Origin: Micromonospora sp. R77
Lineage (GTDB): Bacteria > Actinomycetota > Actinomycetes > Mycobacteriales > Micromonosporaceae
Assembly: GCF_022747945.1 (NCBI RefSeq)
Contig: NZ_JALDST010000001.1
Span: 5,766,001 to 5,830,000 of the forward strand
Reading direction: 5' to 3'
DNA: 64,000 bases
Shown here: positions 21,249-29,642 of the stretch, piece by piece
Layout of the letters: the number at the start of each line of letters is the position of its first letter
Position numbering within the stretch: the stretch's first letter is position 1
Made by a program: the position numbers and the translations under genes
Notes under the pieces: generated by a model
Databases searched by the model: none
Told to the model about the DNA's origin: nothing
The model's input: only the letters and a program-made list of their open reading frames with translations

Positions 21249-21665
21249 TTAAGCTCGACGGTTCTGCTGTTCGATGTACTGCTTCAGGACGCTCGGCGGT
21301 GGCCCGTCGATGGATCCGGCGAAGTACGAGCCTGACCACAGTTTGGTGTCCCGGTAGTAGTGGGGCGCGAGGTCGGGGAACTCCTGTCGTAGGCGGCGCG
21401 AGGACACGCCTTTGAGCGAGTTGACCAGCCGGGCCACGGCCATCTTGGGTGGGTAGTTGACCAGTAGGTGGACGTGGTCGTTGTCGCCGTTGAACTCGAT
21501 GAGTTCGGCTTCGAAGTCACGGCACACGTCCCGCATGATCGTCTCCATGCGGGACAGGTGCGGGTCGGTAAACACCTTGTGGCGGTACTTTGTCACGAAG
21601 ACCAAGTGGACGTGCATTGCGAAAACACAGTGCCTGCCGGTGCGGATGCCTTCGAGCTCTGCCAT
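21249..21665 (-). CDS. tnpA: IS200/IS605 family Y1 transposase TnpA
   Basis: This HUH single-strand transposase has 138 residues. It contains the metal-binding HVHLLV pair of histidines (about residues 64-66) and the catalytic tyrosine in VLKQYIEQQ near the C-terminus. It also has the start block HLVFVTKYRHKVF and the SLKGVSSRRLRQEFP region. It catalyses excision and insertion of the element as single-stranded DNA. The frame is intact and all catalytic residues are present, unlike copy 2. It could therefore act on both copies in trans. The start at 21665 is the longest in-frame ATG; an internal ATG at the MHVHLV block is an alternative. Confidence 0.92.
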   Translation of the reverse strand: MAELEGIRTGRHCVFAMHVHLVFVTKYRHKVFTDPHLSRMETIMRDVCRDFEAELIEFNGDNDHVHLLVNYPPKMAVARLVNSLKGVSSRRLRQEFPDLAPHYYRDTKLWSGSYFAGSIDGPPPSVLKQYIEQQNRRA

Positions 21666-21690
21666 AAACCAAGATGGTACGGTGCTGTTT

Positions 21691-22926
21691 GTGCAGCTCC
21701 GTTACCGCTACCGCGTCTACCCGACGCCCGGCCAGCAGATCGCACTGGCTCGGGCGTTCGGGTGCGCACGGGTGGTGTTCAACGACGGGCTGCGCGCACG
21801 GCAGCAGGCACACGAGGCCGGCTTGCCGTACATCTCAGACGGCGACCTGTCCAAGCAGGTGATTACGCGGGCGAAGCTGACGCCGCAGCGGGCGTGGCTG
21901 GGCGAGGTCTCGGCGGTCGTGCTGCAACAGGCCTTGGCCGACCTGAATACCGCATACCGCAACTTCTTCGCCTGGGTCACAGGCAGGCGCAAGGGTCGCA
22001 GGGTCGCCCCGCCGCGGTTTCGGTCGCGTAAGGACAACCGGCAGGCGATCAGGTTCACCAGGAACTCCCGGTTCAAGGTTCTCGACAACGGCCGCCTGCG
22101 CCTGCCGAAGATCGGCGACCTGGAGGTGCGCTGGTCACGTGCCCTGCCGTCCGATCCGTCGTCGGTGGCGATCATCCGGGATGTGGCGGGCCGGTACTTC
22201 GCTTCATTCGTGGTGACCACGGGCGAGGAGGAGACGCTGCCGCCGGTCGAGTCCGAGGTTGGTATCGATCTCGGGCTGATGCATTTCGCCGTCCTGTCGG
22301 ACGGTACGAAGGTGACCGCGCCGAGATTCCTGCGTCGGGCCGCCCGCAAGCTCAAGCGGCTGCAACAGGCACTGTCCCGCAAGCAGAAGGGCAGCAACAA
22401 CCGGAAGAAGGCGGTTATCAAGGTGGCACGGGCGCACGCCCGGGTGGCCGACACCAGGCGGGACTGGCAGCACAAGCTGTCTACGGCGATCATCCGCGAC
22501 AACCAAGCGGTGTACGTCGAGGACTTGTGCGTTGCCGGTCTCGGCCGGACCAGGCTCGCGAAGTCCGTGCACGACGCCGGGTGGGCCGCCTTCACCGGCA
22601 TGTTGGAGTACAAGGCCGCCCGGTACGGGCGCACTTTCGGCGGGGTGAACCGGTGGTTCCCGTCCACCCGGATGTGCTCGGCATGTGGCCGCGTCAACGA
22701 GAAGATGGGGCTGAACGTCCGGTCGTGGGACTGCCCCTGCGGCAGCCGCCACGACCGGGACCACAACGCCGCCAAGAACGTGTTGGCCGCCGGACAGGCG
22801 GACAACTCAAACGACCGTGGAGCGCAGGTAAGACCGGGACCCGTCCCGGCACCGCGCCGCGAAGCGGTAACCCACCCGGACGCCGCGCGGTCCACGCGCA
22901 GCGTGGAGGGAACCTCCGTCCTTTAG
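21691..22926 (+). CDS. tnpB: TnpB RNA-guided endonuclease (OrfB), copy 1
   Basis: TnpB is the ancestor-type nuclease of Cas12. It is guided by an RNA made from the element's right end and cuts DNA next to the target motif. The 411-residue protein has the N-terminal helical start RYRVYPTPGQQIALARAFG, an arginine-rich middle (PPRFRSRKDNRQAIRFT), and the RuvC triad Asp193 (GIDLGL), Glu277 (VYVEDL) and Asp357 (DRDHNAAKN). A zinc ribbon, CSACGRVNEKMG to DCPCG, lies before the last aspartate. The GTG at 21691 gives the usual VQLRYR start. Its stop codon falls in the loop of the right-end hairpin, so gene and guide RNA overlap. It appears fully functional. Confidence 0.93.
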   Translation: MQLRYRYRVYPTPGQQIALARAFGCARVVFNDGLRARQQAHEAGLPYISDGDLSKQVITRAKLTPQRAWLGEVSAVVLQQALADLNTAYRNFFAWVTGRRKGRRVAPPRFRSRKDNRQAIRFTRNSRFKVLDNGRLRLPKIGDLEVRWSRALPSDPSSVAIIRDVAGRYFASFVVTTGEEETLPPVESEVGIDLGLMHFAVLSDGTKVTAPRFLRRAARKLKRLQQALSRKQKGSNNRKKAVIKVARAHARVADTRRDWQHKLSTAIIRDNQAVYVEDLCVAGLGRTRLAKSVHDAGWAAFTGMLEYKAARYGRTFGGVNRWFPSTRMCSACGRVNEKMGLNVRSWDCPCGSRHDRDHNAAKNVLAAGQADNSNDRGAQVRPGPVPAPRREAVTHPDAARSTRSVEGTSVL

Positions 22927-22933
22927 GACGGAG
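22914..22933 (+). ncRNA. Right-end hairpin, 3' part of putative omega/reRNA, copy 1
   Basis: CTCCGTCC-TTTA-GGACGGAG forms an 8-bp stem. Copy 2 has the same hairpin with one compensatory change (T-A to C-G) and two wobbles, which supports selection on the fold. By analogy with studied TnpB systems, the guide RNA ends at the element's TCAA and continues into flanking DNA as the guide. The 5' end of the RNA cannot be set from sequence. A second conserved stem, CCGGGAC/GTCCCGG, lies upstream near 22840. Confidence 0.6.
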
Positions 22934-22943
22934 AGGATGTCAA

Positions 22944-23858
22944 CGACCGCCGGTGAACAAGCTGGCCGGTGCGATGGCCCCGGAGCTGTTCGACCGGATC
23001 GTGGCCGACGTGCCGGGGCTGCGCCGGCTCACCCTTCAAGGGCTCGGCGAGCCGCTGCTCTCGCCCCACCTGGGCGACATGATCGACACGGCGGTCGGGC
23101 GGGGCATCACGGTCGGGTTCAACACCAACGCGACCCTGCTGCACCGGCGGCGCGCCGAGGAGTTCGTCGCCAGCGGGGTGGACTGGCTGCACGTCTCGCT
23201 CGACGGCGCCCGCGCGGCGGCGTACGAGCGGGTCCGGGACGGGGCGAGCATCGACACGGTGGTGGCCAACCTCGCCGGCCTGGTCGAGGCGAAGCGGGCG
23301 GCGGGCAGTGCCACCCCCTGGATCCGGGTGGTCTTCGTCGCCATGCGCGACACCGTCGCGGAACTGCCGGACCTGGTTCGCCTGCTCGGTCGGGTCGGGG
23401 TGGACGAGCTGCACGTGCAGAACCTGTCGCACAGCTTCTCCGACGCCGATCCCGCCGGTCGCTATGCGGAGATCCGCGAGTTCACCGCCGACCAGGCGCT
23501 GTGGACGGGGGTGGACACCGAGCGGGCCGCCGTACTGTTCCGGCAGGCCGTCGACGTGGCGCGGGAGACCGGCGTGCGGCTGCGGCTGCCGCACCCCGGC
23601 GCGGCGCCGGACGCACCGCGGACCTCCGGGCCGGGCTGCTCGTGGCCCTGGGACGCGGCCTACGTCACCAGTGCCGGCGTGGTGCAGCCGTGCTGCATGG
23701 TGATGGGTGACGACCGGGTGCGGTTGGGCCGGCTGGACGAGCGGTCGTTCCCGGAGATCTGGCACGGCGAGGAGTACCGCCGGTTCCGGCGCCGCCTGGC
23801 CGGCGACACGCCGCCGTCGGTGTGCCGGGGCTGTTCCCTCTACCGGCGCACCTTCTGA
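22944..23858 (+). pseudogene. Radical SAM/SPASM protein, 3' fragment
   Basis: These 304 codons are the rest of the radical SAM gene begun at 21069. They include the SAM-binding GLGEPLL segment (GGE-type motif), the barrel strands VGFNTNATLL and WLHVSLDGA, and a C-terminal SPASM-type cysteine region. That region has C-x-WPWDAAYVTSAGVVQPCC and a final VCRGC, expected to hold auxiliary 4Fe-4S clusters. SPASM enzymes usually modify peptides or assist cofactor maturation, and no precursor peptide is seen next to it. There is no start codon or ribosome site of its own, and translation from within the IS would be needed. Its substrate is unknown. Confidence 0.87.
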
Positions 23859-23952
23859 CCCGTCGGGCGTCGTCGGCGCGGCACGGCGTGCCGGGTGCCC
23901 GACGGGTTGCTATCGTCACCCTGCTCGGCCCGAACGTGAAGAAAGCGCGGCT

Positions 23953-24384
23953 ATGACCAACGAACCGATCACCGCAGCCGCGACCCTCGACGACCTGCTC
24001 ACCAGCACACAGCAGATGCTCGCGGTGCTGCGGTCGCAGGCCGTGGAGCCGGCCGACGGCGATGCCGTGGCCCTGCTGCGGGCGGAGGGGACGGCCGCCG
24101 ATGGGCAGGTGACGGCGACCGTCGTGCAGGGTGGCCGGTTGGCGTCGCTCACCGTCGACGAGGACCTGCTGGGGCAGGGCGCCGAGGCGCTCTGCGGTCA
24201 TGTGGTGCGGGCCGTCAATGCCGCTCTCACCGAGCTCGACGAGCGGGTCAGCGAGTCCGCGCGGGCCGACGTTGATGCCCTGGCGGCCCGGTTGGGCGGG
24301 GTGCGGGAGCCGTCCGCGCGGCAGATGGCGATGTTCAGCCAGGCCATGGACGACGTGGCCGCCCGACTCCACCGGGACCGCTGA
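23953..24384 (+). CDS. YbaB/EbfC-like DNA-binding family protein
   Basis: This 143-residue protein has a helix-strand-helix plan like the YbaB nucleoid-associated family: an N-terminal helix (LDDLLTSTQQMLAVLRSQ), a three-strand core (QVTATVVQGGRLASLTVDEDLL, resembling the V-x-V-x-G-G-x-L-x2-[IL]-x-[IV]-D family block) and a long C-terminal helix. Actinobacteria carry many divergent copies of unknown role, often next to secretion or toxin genes. None is seen here. The ATG at 23953 lies 13 bases after GAAGAAAG, a modest ribosome site. Confidence 0.7.
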   Translation: MTNEPITAAATLDDLLTSTQQMLAVLRSQAVEPADGDAVALLRAEGTAADGQVTATVVQGGRLASLTVDEDLLGQGAEALCGHVVRAVNAALTELDERVSESARADVDALAARLGGVREPSARQMAMFSQAMDDVAARLHRDR

Positions 24385-24423
24385 GCCCACCCGTCGGCAC
24401 GCTCGATCGCCGCTCCGGACACG

Positions 24424-24467
24424 ACGAAGCGGCCGGCCGTCTGGAGGACGACGACCGGCCGCTTCGT
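24424..24467. terminator. Bidirectional hairpin terminator
   Basis: A perfect 13-bp stem, ACGAAGCGGCCGG with its complement, and an 18-nt loop lie between the convergent YbaB-like and M4 protease genes. Confidence 0.75.
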
Positions 24468-24473
24468 TGGTGA

Positions 24474-26522
24474 TCAGCTCAGGGTGAGCGCGGTGTCGTC
24501 GACGACGAAGGAGGTCTGCAGGGAGCTGTCCTCCACGCCGCTGAACGAGATGGTGGCGGTGGTGCCGGCCAGCGACGAGACGTCGAAGGACTTGAGCACG
24601 TAGCCGGCCGCCGCGTTCACGTTCGAGTACGTCGCCAGGGTGGTGGCGCCGGCCTTGACGGTCAGCTTGTCGTAGGCGGTGGTACCCGACTCGGCGGTGT
24701 CGATGTGCAGGTAGAAGGAGAGCGTCGCCCGGCAACCGGCCGGGATGCTCACCGACTGCGACAGGGTGTCGGTGTGGGTCGAGCCGTAGCCGTCCATCCA
24801 GGCCTTGTACGAGCCGCCGTGCGCGGCCTGGCTGGTGGAGTTGGTGATGACGCCCGAGGAGGCGGTCCAGTTCACGTTGCCGGACTCGAAGCCGGGGTTT
24901 GCCAGCTTCTGGCCGGAGCAGCCGCCCGACGGCGGGGTGGTCGTGGTGGTCGGGGTCGGCGTGGTGCCGCCGGAGCAGGTCGGGTCGCCCGACTGCGCCG
25001 GCACGCTGACGGCGTCCCAGGCGGCCTTGACCGTGTTGAACTCGGTGCAGCTGGTCGGGTACAGGTTCTTCGCCGCCTGCAGCGTCCAGGTGCGGTACTT
25101 CAGGTAGGACGAGGAGGTGGTCTTCAGCAACATCGCGTTGTACATGATCTTGATGGCCTTCTGGATGCCCAGGCCGGTCACGGTGCTGCTGTTGCAGGTC
25201 GGGCTGGTCGGCTGGCCGTTGGTCGGGTTGGTGCCCATGGCCAGCAGGTAGAACCAGTGGTTGCCCGGACCGGCGGCGGCGTGCACCTCGGTGCTCGGGA
25301 TGCTGCTGGAGTAGCAGTTGGCGTCACCCAGCGCCGACGGGTTGTACATGTTGCGGATCGGGCCGCTGCCCACCAGGTTGATCTTCTCGCCGACCAGGAA
25401 GTCGGGAGCGTCGTAGGTGGACGGCTCGTTGGCGTACCACTCGGTGGCCGCGCCGAAGGTGTCGGCCACGAACTCCTGGGTGCCGTTGCCGGAGATGCCA
25501 CCCGGGGTGTGGTCGTCGATGCCGTGGCCGATCTCGTGCGCCACCACGTCCATCGAGCCGATCCACTGGCCGGCGGTGTTCTTGCCGATCTGCACCTGCG
25601 AGCCGTCGTAGTAGGCGTTCTGGTCGTTCAGGCCCACCCGGATCGGCCAGTAGCCGCCGTTGCCGTCGGCGCCGTTGCGGCCCAGCCACGCCGAGAGCAT
25701 CTTGTCCTCGGTCTGCGCGCCGAAGAGCGCGTCGACGCAACCGGTCTCCCGGTTGGTGCCGACGCCGTTGCCCCACGAGTCGTCCGAGCCGCTGAAGGTC
25801 GTGTTGGTCGCGGCGTCCTGACAGACCAGCGTGGGCTTGCTCGGGTCCTTCATCGAGTACGTGCTGCCCGACAGCGTGGTGCCCAGGGTGACCGGGCCGT
25901 TCCAGACGCCGCTGCCGCTGCCACGTACGACGTGCTCCTGCTTGCGCAGCACCTTGCCGGTGACCGCGTCCACGTCGACGGTGAGCCGGCTCGGGCCGTC
26001 CGCGGTGGTGCCCCGCACGGTCGTCTCCCAGGCCAGCGTGGGGGCGCTGTCCAGGGTGAAGACGACCAGCTTGGTGCTCTCGACGGCGGAGACCGTCTTG
26101 AGCTGGGCGCGGGAGGTCTTCTCGGCCGCGGCCGAGGCGAGCTTCGGCGTGGTGGTCAGGCTGCCGATGGGCCGCTGCTGGGCGACGGAGGCGTACTTGA
26201 CCTGGCCGGCCGAGTCGGTGGCCAGGACGAAGTCACCACCGACGACCGGCAGGCCCTTGTAGGTGCGCTCGTAGGGCACGTACTGGGTGCCCTCGGAGGA
26301 GATCACCGACTTCTGCACGAACGCGTCGTCGGCGCTGGCGTGCAGGTAGGACGGTCGGCTGGCGACCAGCGAGCTCGCCGAGTTGGCGGCGAGCGTACGG
26401 GCCTGTGCGGCGTTGGGGGCGGGGCTGGGGGGCGCGGCCTGGACGGCCGCGGCGGTGCCTGCGGCGATCAGGCCGGCCGCGGCCGCGCCGGAGAGCGCGA
26501 CCAGGCGGGGTGAGAGCTTCAA
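24474..26522 (-). CDS. Secreted M4 family (thermolysin-type) neutral metalloprotease
   Basis: This exported zinc endopeptidase has 682 residues. A signal peptide (to about residue 29) is followed by an FTP/PepSY propeptide of about 180 residues. The catalytic domain carries VVAHEIGHGIDDH (zinc histidines and catalytic glutamate) and the downstream GTQEFVADTFG block with the third zinc ligand. AAGPGNHWFYLLAMGT carries the substrate-binding histidine. A Pro/Thr linker leads to a C-terminal jelly-roll module of about 130 residues (LANPGFESGNVNWTASSG to FVVDDTALTLS) that probably binds surfaces or substrates. The TTG at 26522 is inferred: it lies 10 bases after AGGAG and opens the leader directly. 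No activating neighbours are seen. Confidence 0.92.
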   Translation of the reverse strand: MKLSPRLVALSGAAAAGLIAAGTAAAVQAAPPSPAPNAAQARTLAANSASSLVASRPSYLHASADDAFVQKSVISSEGTQYVPYERTYKGLPVVGGDFVLATDSAGQVKYASVAQQRPIGSLTTTPKLASAAAEKTSRAQLKTVSAVESTKLVVFTLDSAPTLAWETTVRGTTADGPSRLTVDVDAVTGKVLRKQEHVVRGSGSGVWNGPVTLGTTLSGSTYSMKDPSKPTLVCQDAATNTTFSGSDDSWGNGVGTNRETGCVDALFGAQTEDKMLSAWLGRNGADGNGGYWPIRVGLNDQNAYYDGSQVQIGKNTAGQWIGSMDVVAHEIGHGIDDHTPGGISGNGTQEFVADTFGAATEWYANEPSTYDAPDFLVGEKINLVGSGPIRNMYNPSALGDANCYSSSIPSTEVHAAAGPGNHWFYLLAMGTNPTNGQPTSPTCNSSTVTGLGIQKAIKIMYNAMLLKTTSSSYLKYRTWTLQAAKNLYPTSCTEFNTVKAAWDAVSVPAQSGDPTCSGGTTPTPTTTTTPPSGGCSGQKLANPGFESGNVNWTASSGVITNSTSQAAHGGSYKAWMDGYGSTHTDTLSQSVSIPAGCRATLSFYLHIDTAESGTTAYDKLTVKAGATTLATYSNVNAAAGYVLKSFDVSSLAGTTATISFSGVEDSSLQTSFVVDDTALTLS

Positions 26523-27177
26523 GGGGGTGTGCTCCTGTTCCTCGGCGACGCGCGGAGCCCGGTGGGGGCGCCCGTCGCACCGTGACGCGAGTGGGCGATG
26601 GACGGTCTCCGGAGCTGCCGGCGTGCCCGGAACGAACTGACCGACCATCTCGCGAATCACCGGGGGTCGATGACTCGCGGGAGCACAATCACACGGCCAG
26701 GTGTCACAGATCAATGGGTGACCAGGGCAACTGTTTCGTTCGGGTTACCGGAGGAGTGCCGGTGATTCAGGAAGCCATGATCTTCAATAGCCCCTGGCCA
26801 GCGCATTTGCCGTTCGGTGCCGGTGGGATCTTGCCGGGATTGGAGGTTATTGCCGCATTGTGCTTCTGGCGCGTCTTCGGTCTCATCCGAGATGCCAATC
26901 CCTCCCGTCTTCCGGCTCGTCGGCCTCATCGGACGGTCCGGGGGCGTCGACCGGCCGGCGTCGCCCGGCGCCGTTCGGTTGATCTCTCCACCCTCGTCGC
27001 CCGGCGGGGAAGGGTCCGCGCGCGCCCCGTCGGTCGACGGCGGTCGGATACCGGACAGCGAGCGGATCATCACGCTCCGGGGCTGCCATCCTGGGCTTCC
27101 CCGCCGGCACCCGCTGACCGCCGGGGCGTCCCGGCGAGCGGAGGTACGACCCGCGGCAGAGGTGAACGGGGGAACGG
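26523..27177. other. Gene-less stretch between M4 protease and glnX-like gene
   Basis: This 655-bp divergent intergenic region is clearly less GC-rich from about 26640 to 26900 than its flanks. It contains two CTCGCG copies near 26648 and 26670 and a GTCAC/GTGAC inverted repeat near 26703-26725. I find no convincing coding sequence; possible short frames lack ribosome sites and homologous pattern. It presumably holds the promoters for both divergent units. Confidence 0.5.
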
Positions 27178-28563
27178 ATGGCGACTCGGATCGGAGCCGA
27201 CCGGCGGTCCGCGCTGTCGACCGCGGCCCTGACCGCCGCCGGCACCCGGACCGACCAGGGCGGTCCGCGCCGACGCCGGCACCCCCTGCGGAGCACTCCC
27301 GTCCTGATCGTCGTGCACGGCGCCCTGCTCGCCGCGTTGCTGCTGGCCACCGCGGTGGTCGCCGCCGGTTCCGCCGATCCGGCCCGCACGCTCGGCCGTC
27401 GCTCCGCCGACCTCGCCGCCGGCACCAGCACCAGCGCCCGGCAGATCTACCGCACCCTCGCCGACGCGGACGCCGCCGCCAGTGCCGTCTTCCTGCTCTC
27501 CCCGGGCGACCGCCGTCGGCGCGGCCTGATCGACGGGTACGACGACCGGATCCGCCAGGTGCGGGCCGCGCTCAGCGCCTCGATGGGCGCCGCCGTCGAC
27601 GACCCCGACCGGCTCGCCCGGCTGGCCACCATCGCCGCCCGGCTGCAGGTCTACCAGCGGATCATCGACGACGGACTGGGCCGCCGCTGCGACGACCGGA
27701 CCGGTCCGGAGGGCCCGGCGATCTGCGCCAAGGTCGACGACGAGACGGTGGCGACGGCGAAGAACCGGGGCGTGCTCGCCTCGGCGTACGCCCGGGAGGC
27801 CTCCCACTACATGTCCGCCGAGCTGCTCCGGACCGCGCAGGACCTGTGGAACTACGACACCCGGCAACTGCGGGAGGCCCGGGCGACGGGCGAGTGGTGG
27901 CTGCTCGCCTCCCTGCTGGTGCCACTCGCCGCGCTGGCGGCGCTGGTGGCCGTGCAGTGGTGGCTGTGGCGGCGCACCCGTCGTCGGCTGAACGCCGGGT
28001 TGCTGGTCGCCACCGTGGGCGTCGCCGTCGTACTCGGGATGCTGGTGGCGTCGTGGTGGCACTGGCCCGCGGCGGACGACCGGTTCCCGGCACTGGAGCG
28101 GGCCATCGAGACGCAGAGCGGCACCCAGCAGCGCCTCGGTGACCTGCTGCGCGGGCGCGCGGACGTCTACCTGGCCCTCGGGTCGAGCGTCGACCCGGCC
28201 GGCCACCGGCAGGACTTCCTCGGTCGTGGCGTCTGTGGCGTCCCGCCCGAGGCCGTCGACTGCGGCACCCTCGACCCGGTCTGGTCGGCCCGGCAGGGCT
28301 ACCCACCGGGAGCGTTCGGGGTCGCCGTCGACACCGTGCTGAAGGACGGGTCGGGCCGCACGGGAGCGGCGGCGCGCTCCTTCGACCAGGTGACCGACCG
28401 GCTCACCGGAGAGCTCAACGACGGCGACCGGGCGGTCGACGCGGCGGTGGCGCGGCTGCCCCGGGCACCGCGGCAGCTCGGCGGGTCGGCGGCCTGGGTG
28501 ACCCTGCTCGCCGGGGTCGCCATGCTCCTCGGGCTGCGGCGACGCCTGGTCGACTACCGGTGA
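27178..28563 (+). CDS. glnX: GlnX-like four-helix membrane sensor protein
   Basis: This 461-residue membrane protein has four hydrophobic helices (about residues 42-65, 240-264, 272-296 and 436-453) that enclose two extracytoplasmic domains of about 170 and 140 residues. The first exported domain is helical and includes paired cysteines (RRCDDRTGPEGPAIC). The second contains GVCGVPPEAVDCGTLDPVW. This layout and the position before a glutamate-binding-type lipoprotein and pknG match GlnX of mycobacteria, which relays amino acid binding by GlnH to PknG. The ATG at 27178 has GAACGGGGGAAC upstream. Assignment rests mainly on topology and gene order. Confidence 0.75.
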   Translation: MATRIGADRRSALSTAALTAAGTRTDQGGPRRRRHPLRSTPVLIVVHGALLAALLLATAVVAAGSADPARTLGRRSADLAAGTSTSARQIYRTLADADAAASAVFLLSPGDRRRRGLIDGYDDRIRQVRAALSASMGAAVDDPDRLARLATIAARLQVYQRIIDDGLGRRCDDRTGPEGPAICAKVDDETVATAKNRGVLASAYAREASHYMSAELLRTAQDLWNYDTRQLREARATGEWWLLASLLVPLAALAALVAVQWWLWRRTRRRLNAGLLVATVGVAVVLGMLVASWWHWPAADDRFPALERAIETQSGTQQRLGDLLRGRADVYLALGSSVDPAGHRQDFLGRGVCGVPPEAVDCGTLDPVWSARQGYPPGAFGVAVDTVLKDGSGRTGAAARSFDQVTDRLTGELNDGDRAVDAAVARLPRAPRQLGGSAAWVTLLAGVAMLLGLRRRLVDYR

Positions 28564-28585
28564 GCCGGCAGGAAGGGAGCGTCCG

Positions 28586-29632
28586 GTGAGGATCCGCCCG
28601 ACGGTGGGGTGGCTGGCAGCTGTCGTGCTGCTGGCGGTGGCCGGCTGTTCGGCGACGTCCGGGTCGACGGCCGCCCCGCCCGCCCTGCCCGCAGCGGTGA
28701 CCAGCACCCCCACCACCGCCGCGCGTACGGGCGGCTTCTGCACCGTCCGGCACAGCTACCCGCCCAGCGCCGTACCGCCCGGCCGGGTGCTGACCCGGGG
28801 CAAGCTGGTCGCCGGGGTCGACCCGTCGGACGCGACGATGAGCCACTGGGACGCCACCGCGCAGCGGTTCGAGGGCTTCAACATCGATCTGGTGCTGGCC
28901 GTGGCGAAGGCGATCTGGCCGGACCGCGACCCGCGCAGCATGACCGAGTTCCGGGCCGTCCGACCGGGTCAGGGCGCCTTCGACGCGCTCGTCGGCGACG
29001 ACCCGGTGGACGTGATCGCCACCTCCCTCACCGCCTCGTGCCGGCGCGCGCAGGATGTCGTCTTCTCCAACGACTACCTGGACTCCGGTCAGACCGCGCT
29101 GGTCCGACGCGTGGGCGACGGACCCGAGTACGCCGGCGTCGACGACCTCGCCGGGCGTCGGGTCTGCGCGGCGGCGGGAACGACCTCGCTGGAGACCGTC
29201 GCCAGCTATCGGACCAGGGACGGTGGACGCCTGGTGCCGGTGCAGGCCGAGAACGTCATCGACTGCCTGGTGATGCTGCGTCAGCACCAGGTCGACGCGG
29301 TGAGCACCGACGAGAACATCCTCATCGGCTTCGCCCGGATGGCCCCGGACACCGCCCTGGTCACCGCCCCGCCGGCGGACAACGCGGCGTTCTGCACCTA
29401 CCACGTGGCCTCGGCACAGCAGCCGTGCACCTGGCTGACCGACGAACCGCACGCGTTCGCCTTCGCCAAGGGCGAGGTCGAGCTGGTGGCCTTCGTCAAC
29501 CACGTCCTGGCTCCCGCCGGCCCGGCGGGGCAGCGCGTCTGGCAGCAGGCCCATCAGCGCTGGCTCCCCGACCACCCGGACCGGGGTATGCCCTCGCCGG
29601 GCACCCCCGTGACCTCCTGGCCGCCGGCATGA
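28586..29632 (+). CDS. glnH: GlnH-like lipoprotein, amino-acid-binding (SBP family 3)
   Basis: This surface lipoprotein of 348 residues resembles polar amino acid-binding proteins. It has a lipobox (LAVAGC, Cys about residue 20) and a Thr/Ala-rich spacer. The periplasmic-binding fold follows, with KLVAGVDPSD, FEGFNIDLVLAVAKAIWP, VDVIATSLTASCRRAQDVVFSNDY and the second-lobe block AGRRVCAAAGTTSLE. No ABC permease or ATPase gene lies nearby, which argues for a sensing rather than transport role, as for mycobacterial GlnH with aspartate and glutamate. The GTG at 28586 follows GGAAGGGA, 22 bp after the glnX-like stop, so the two are co-transcribed. The ligand is inferred. Confidence 0.8.
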   Translation: MRIRPTVGWLAAVVLLAVAGCSATSGSTAAPPALPAAVTSTPTTAARTGGFCTVRHSYPPSAVPPGRVLTRGKLVAGVDPSDATMSHWDATAQRFEGFNIDLVLAVAKAIWPDRDPRSMTEFRAVRPGQGAFDALVGDDPVDVIATSLTASCRRAQDVVFSNDYLDSGQTALVRRVGDGPEYAGVDDLAGRRVCAAAGTTSLETVASYRTRDGGRLVPVQAENVIDCLVMLRQHQVDAVSTDENILIGFARMAPDTALVTAPPADNAAFCTYHVASAQQPCTWLTDEPHAFAFAKGEVELVAFVNHVLAPAGPAGQRVWQQAHQRWLPDHPDRGMPSPGTPVTSWPPA

Positions 29633-29642
29633 GGAGGGCGCC

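Larger units (their letters stand above)
21168..22943. mobile_element. IS200/IS605-type insertion sequence, copy 1
   Basis: This 1776-bp element has an intact tnpA on the minus strand and tnpB on the plus strand, transcribed divergently. The ends were set by aligning it to the second copy (57730-59489) and to the repaired host genes. It starts immediately 3' of CTAC and ends with TCAA, without target duplication or terminal inverted repeats. This is as known for this single-strand transposing family (IS608 uses TTAC and TCAA). The left end contains a nested hairpin: GCGGGCC at 21174-21180 pairs with 21210-21216 around CCGGCC-TTCT-GGCCGG. The right end has a hairpin at 22914-22933. Confidence 0.9.

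Noticed and set aside
21069..21335. Continuation of the radical SAM reading frame into the IS as a short protein
   Set aside because: The codons after CTAC are IS left-end sequence shared with copy 2 and carry no protein pattern.
26779..27232. Small coding sequence in the gap before glnX
   Set aside because: There is no ribosome site, the product becomes Arg-rich low complexity, and it runs into the glnX start in another frame.
28586..29632. Amino acid ABC importer suggested by the binding lipoprotein
   Set aside because: No permease or ATPase gene is adjacent. The gene order matches the GlnX-PknG sensing unit instead.
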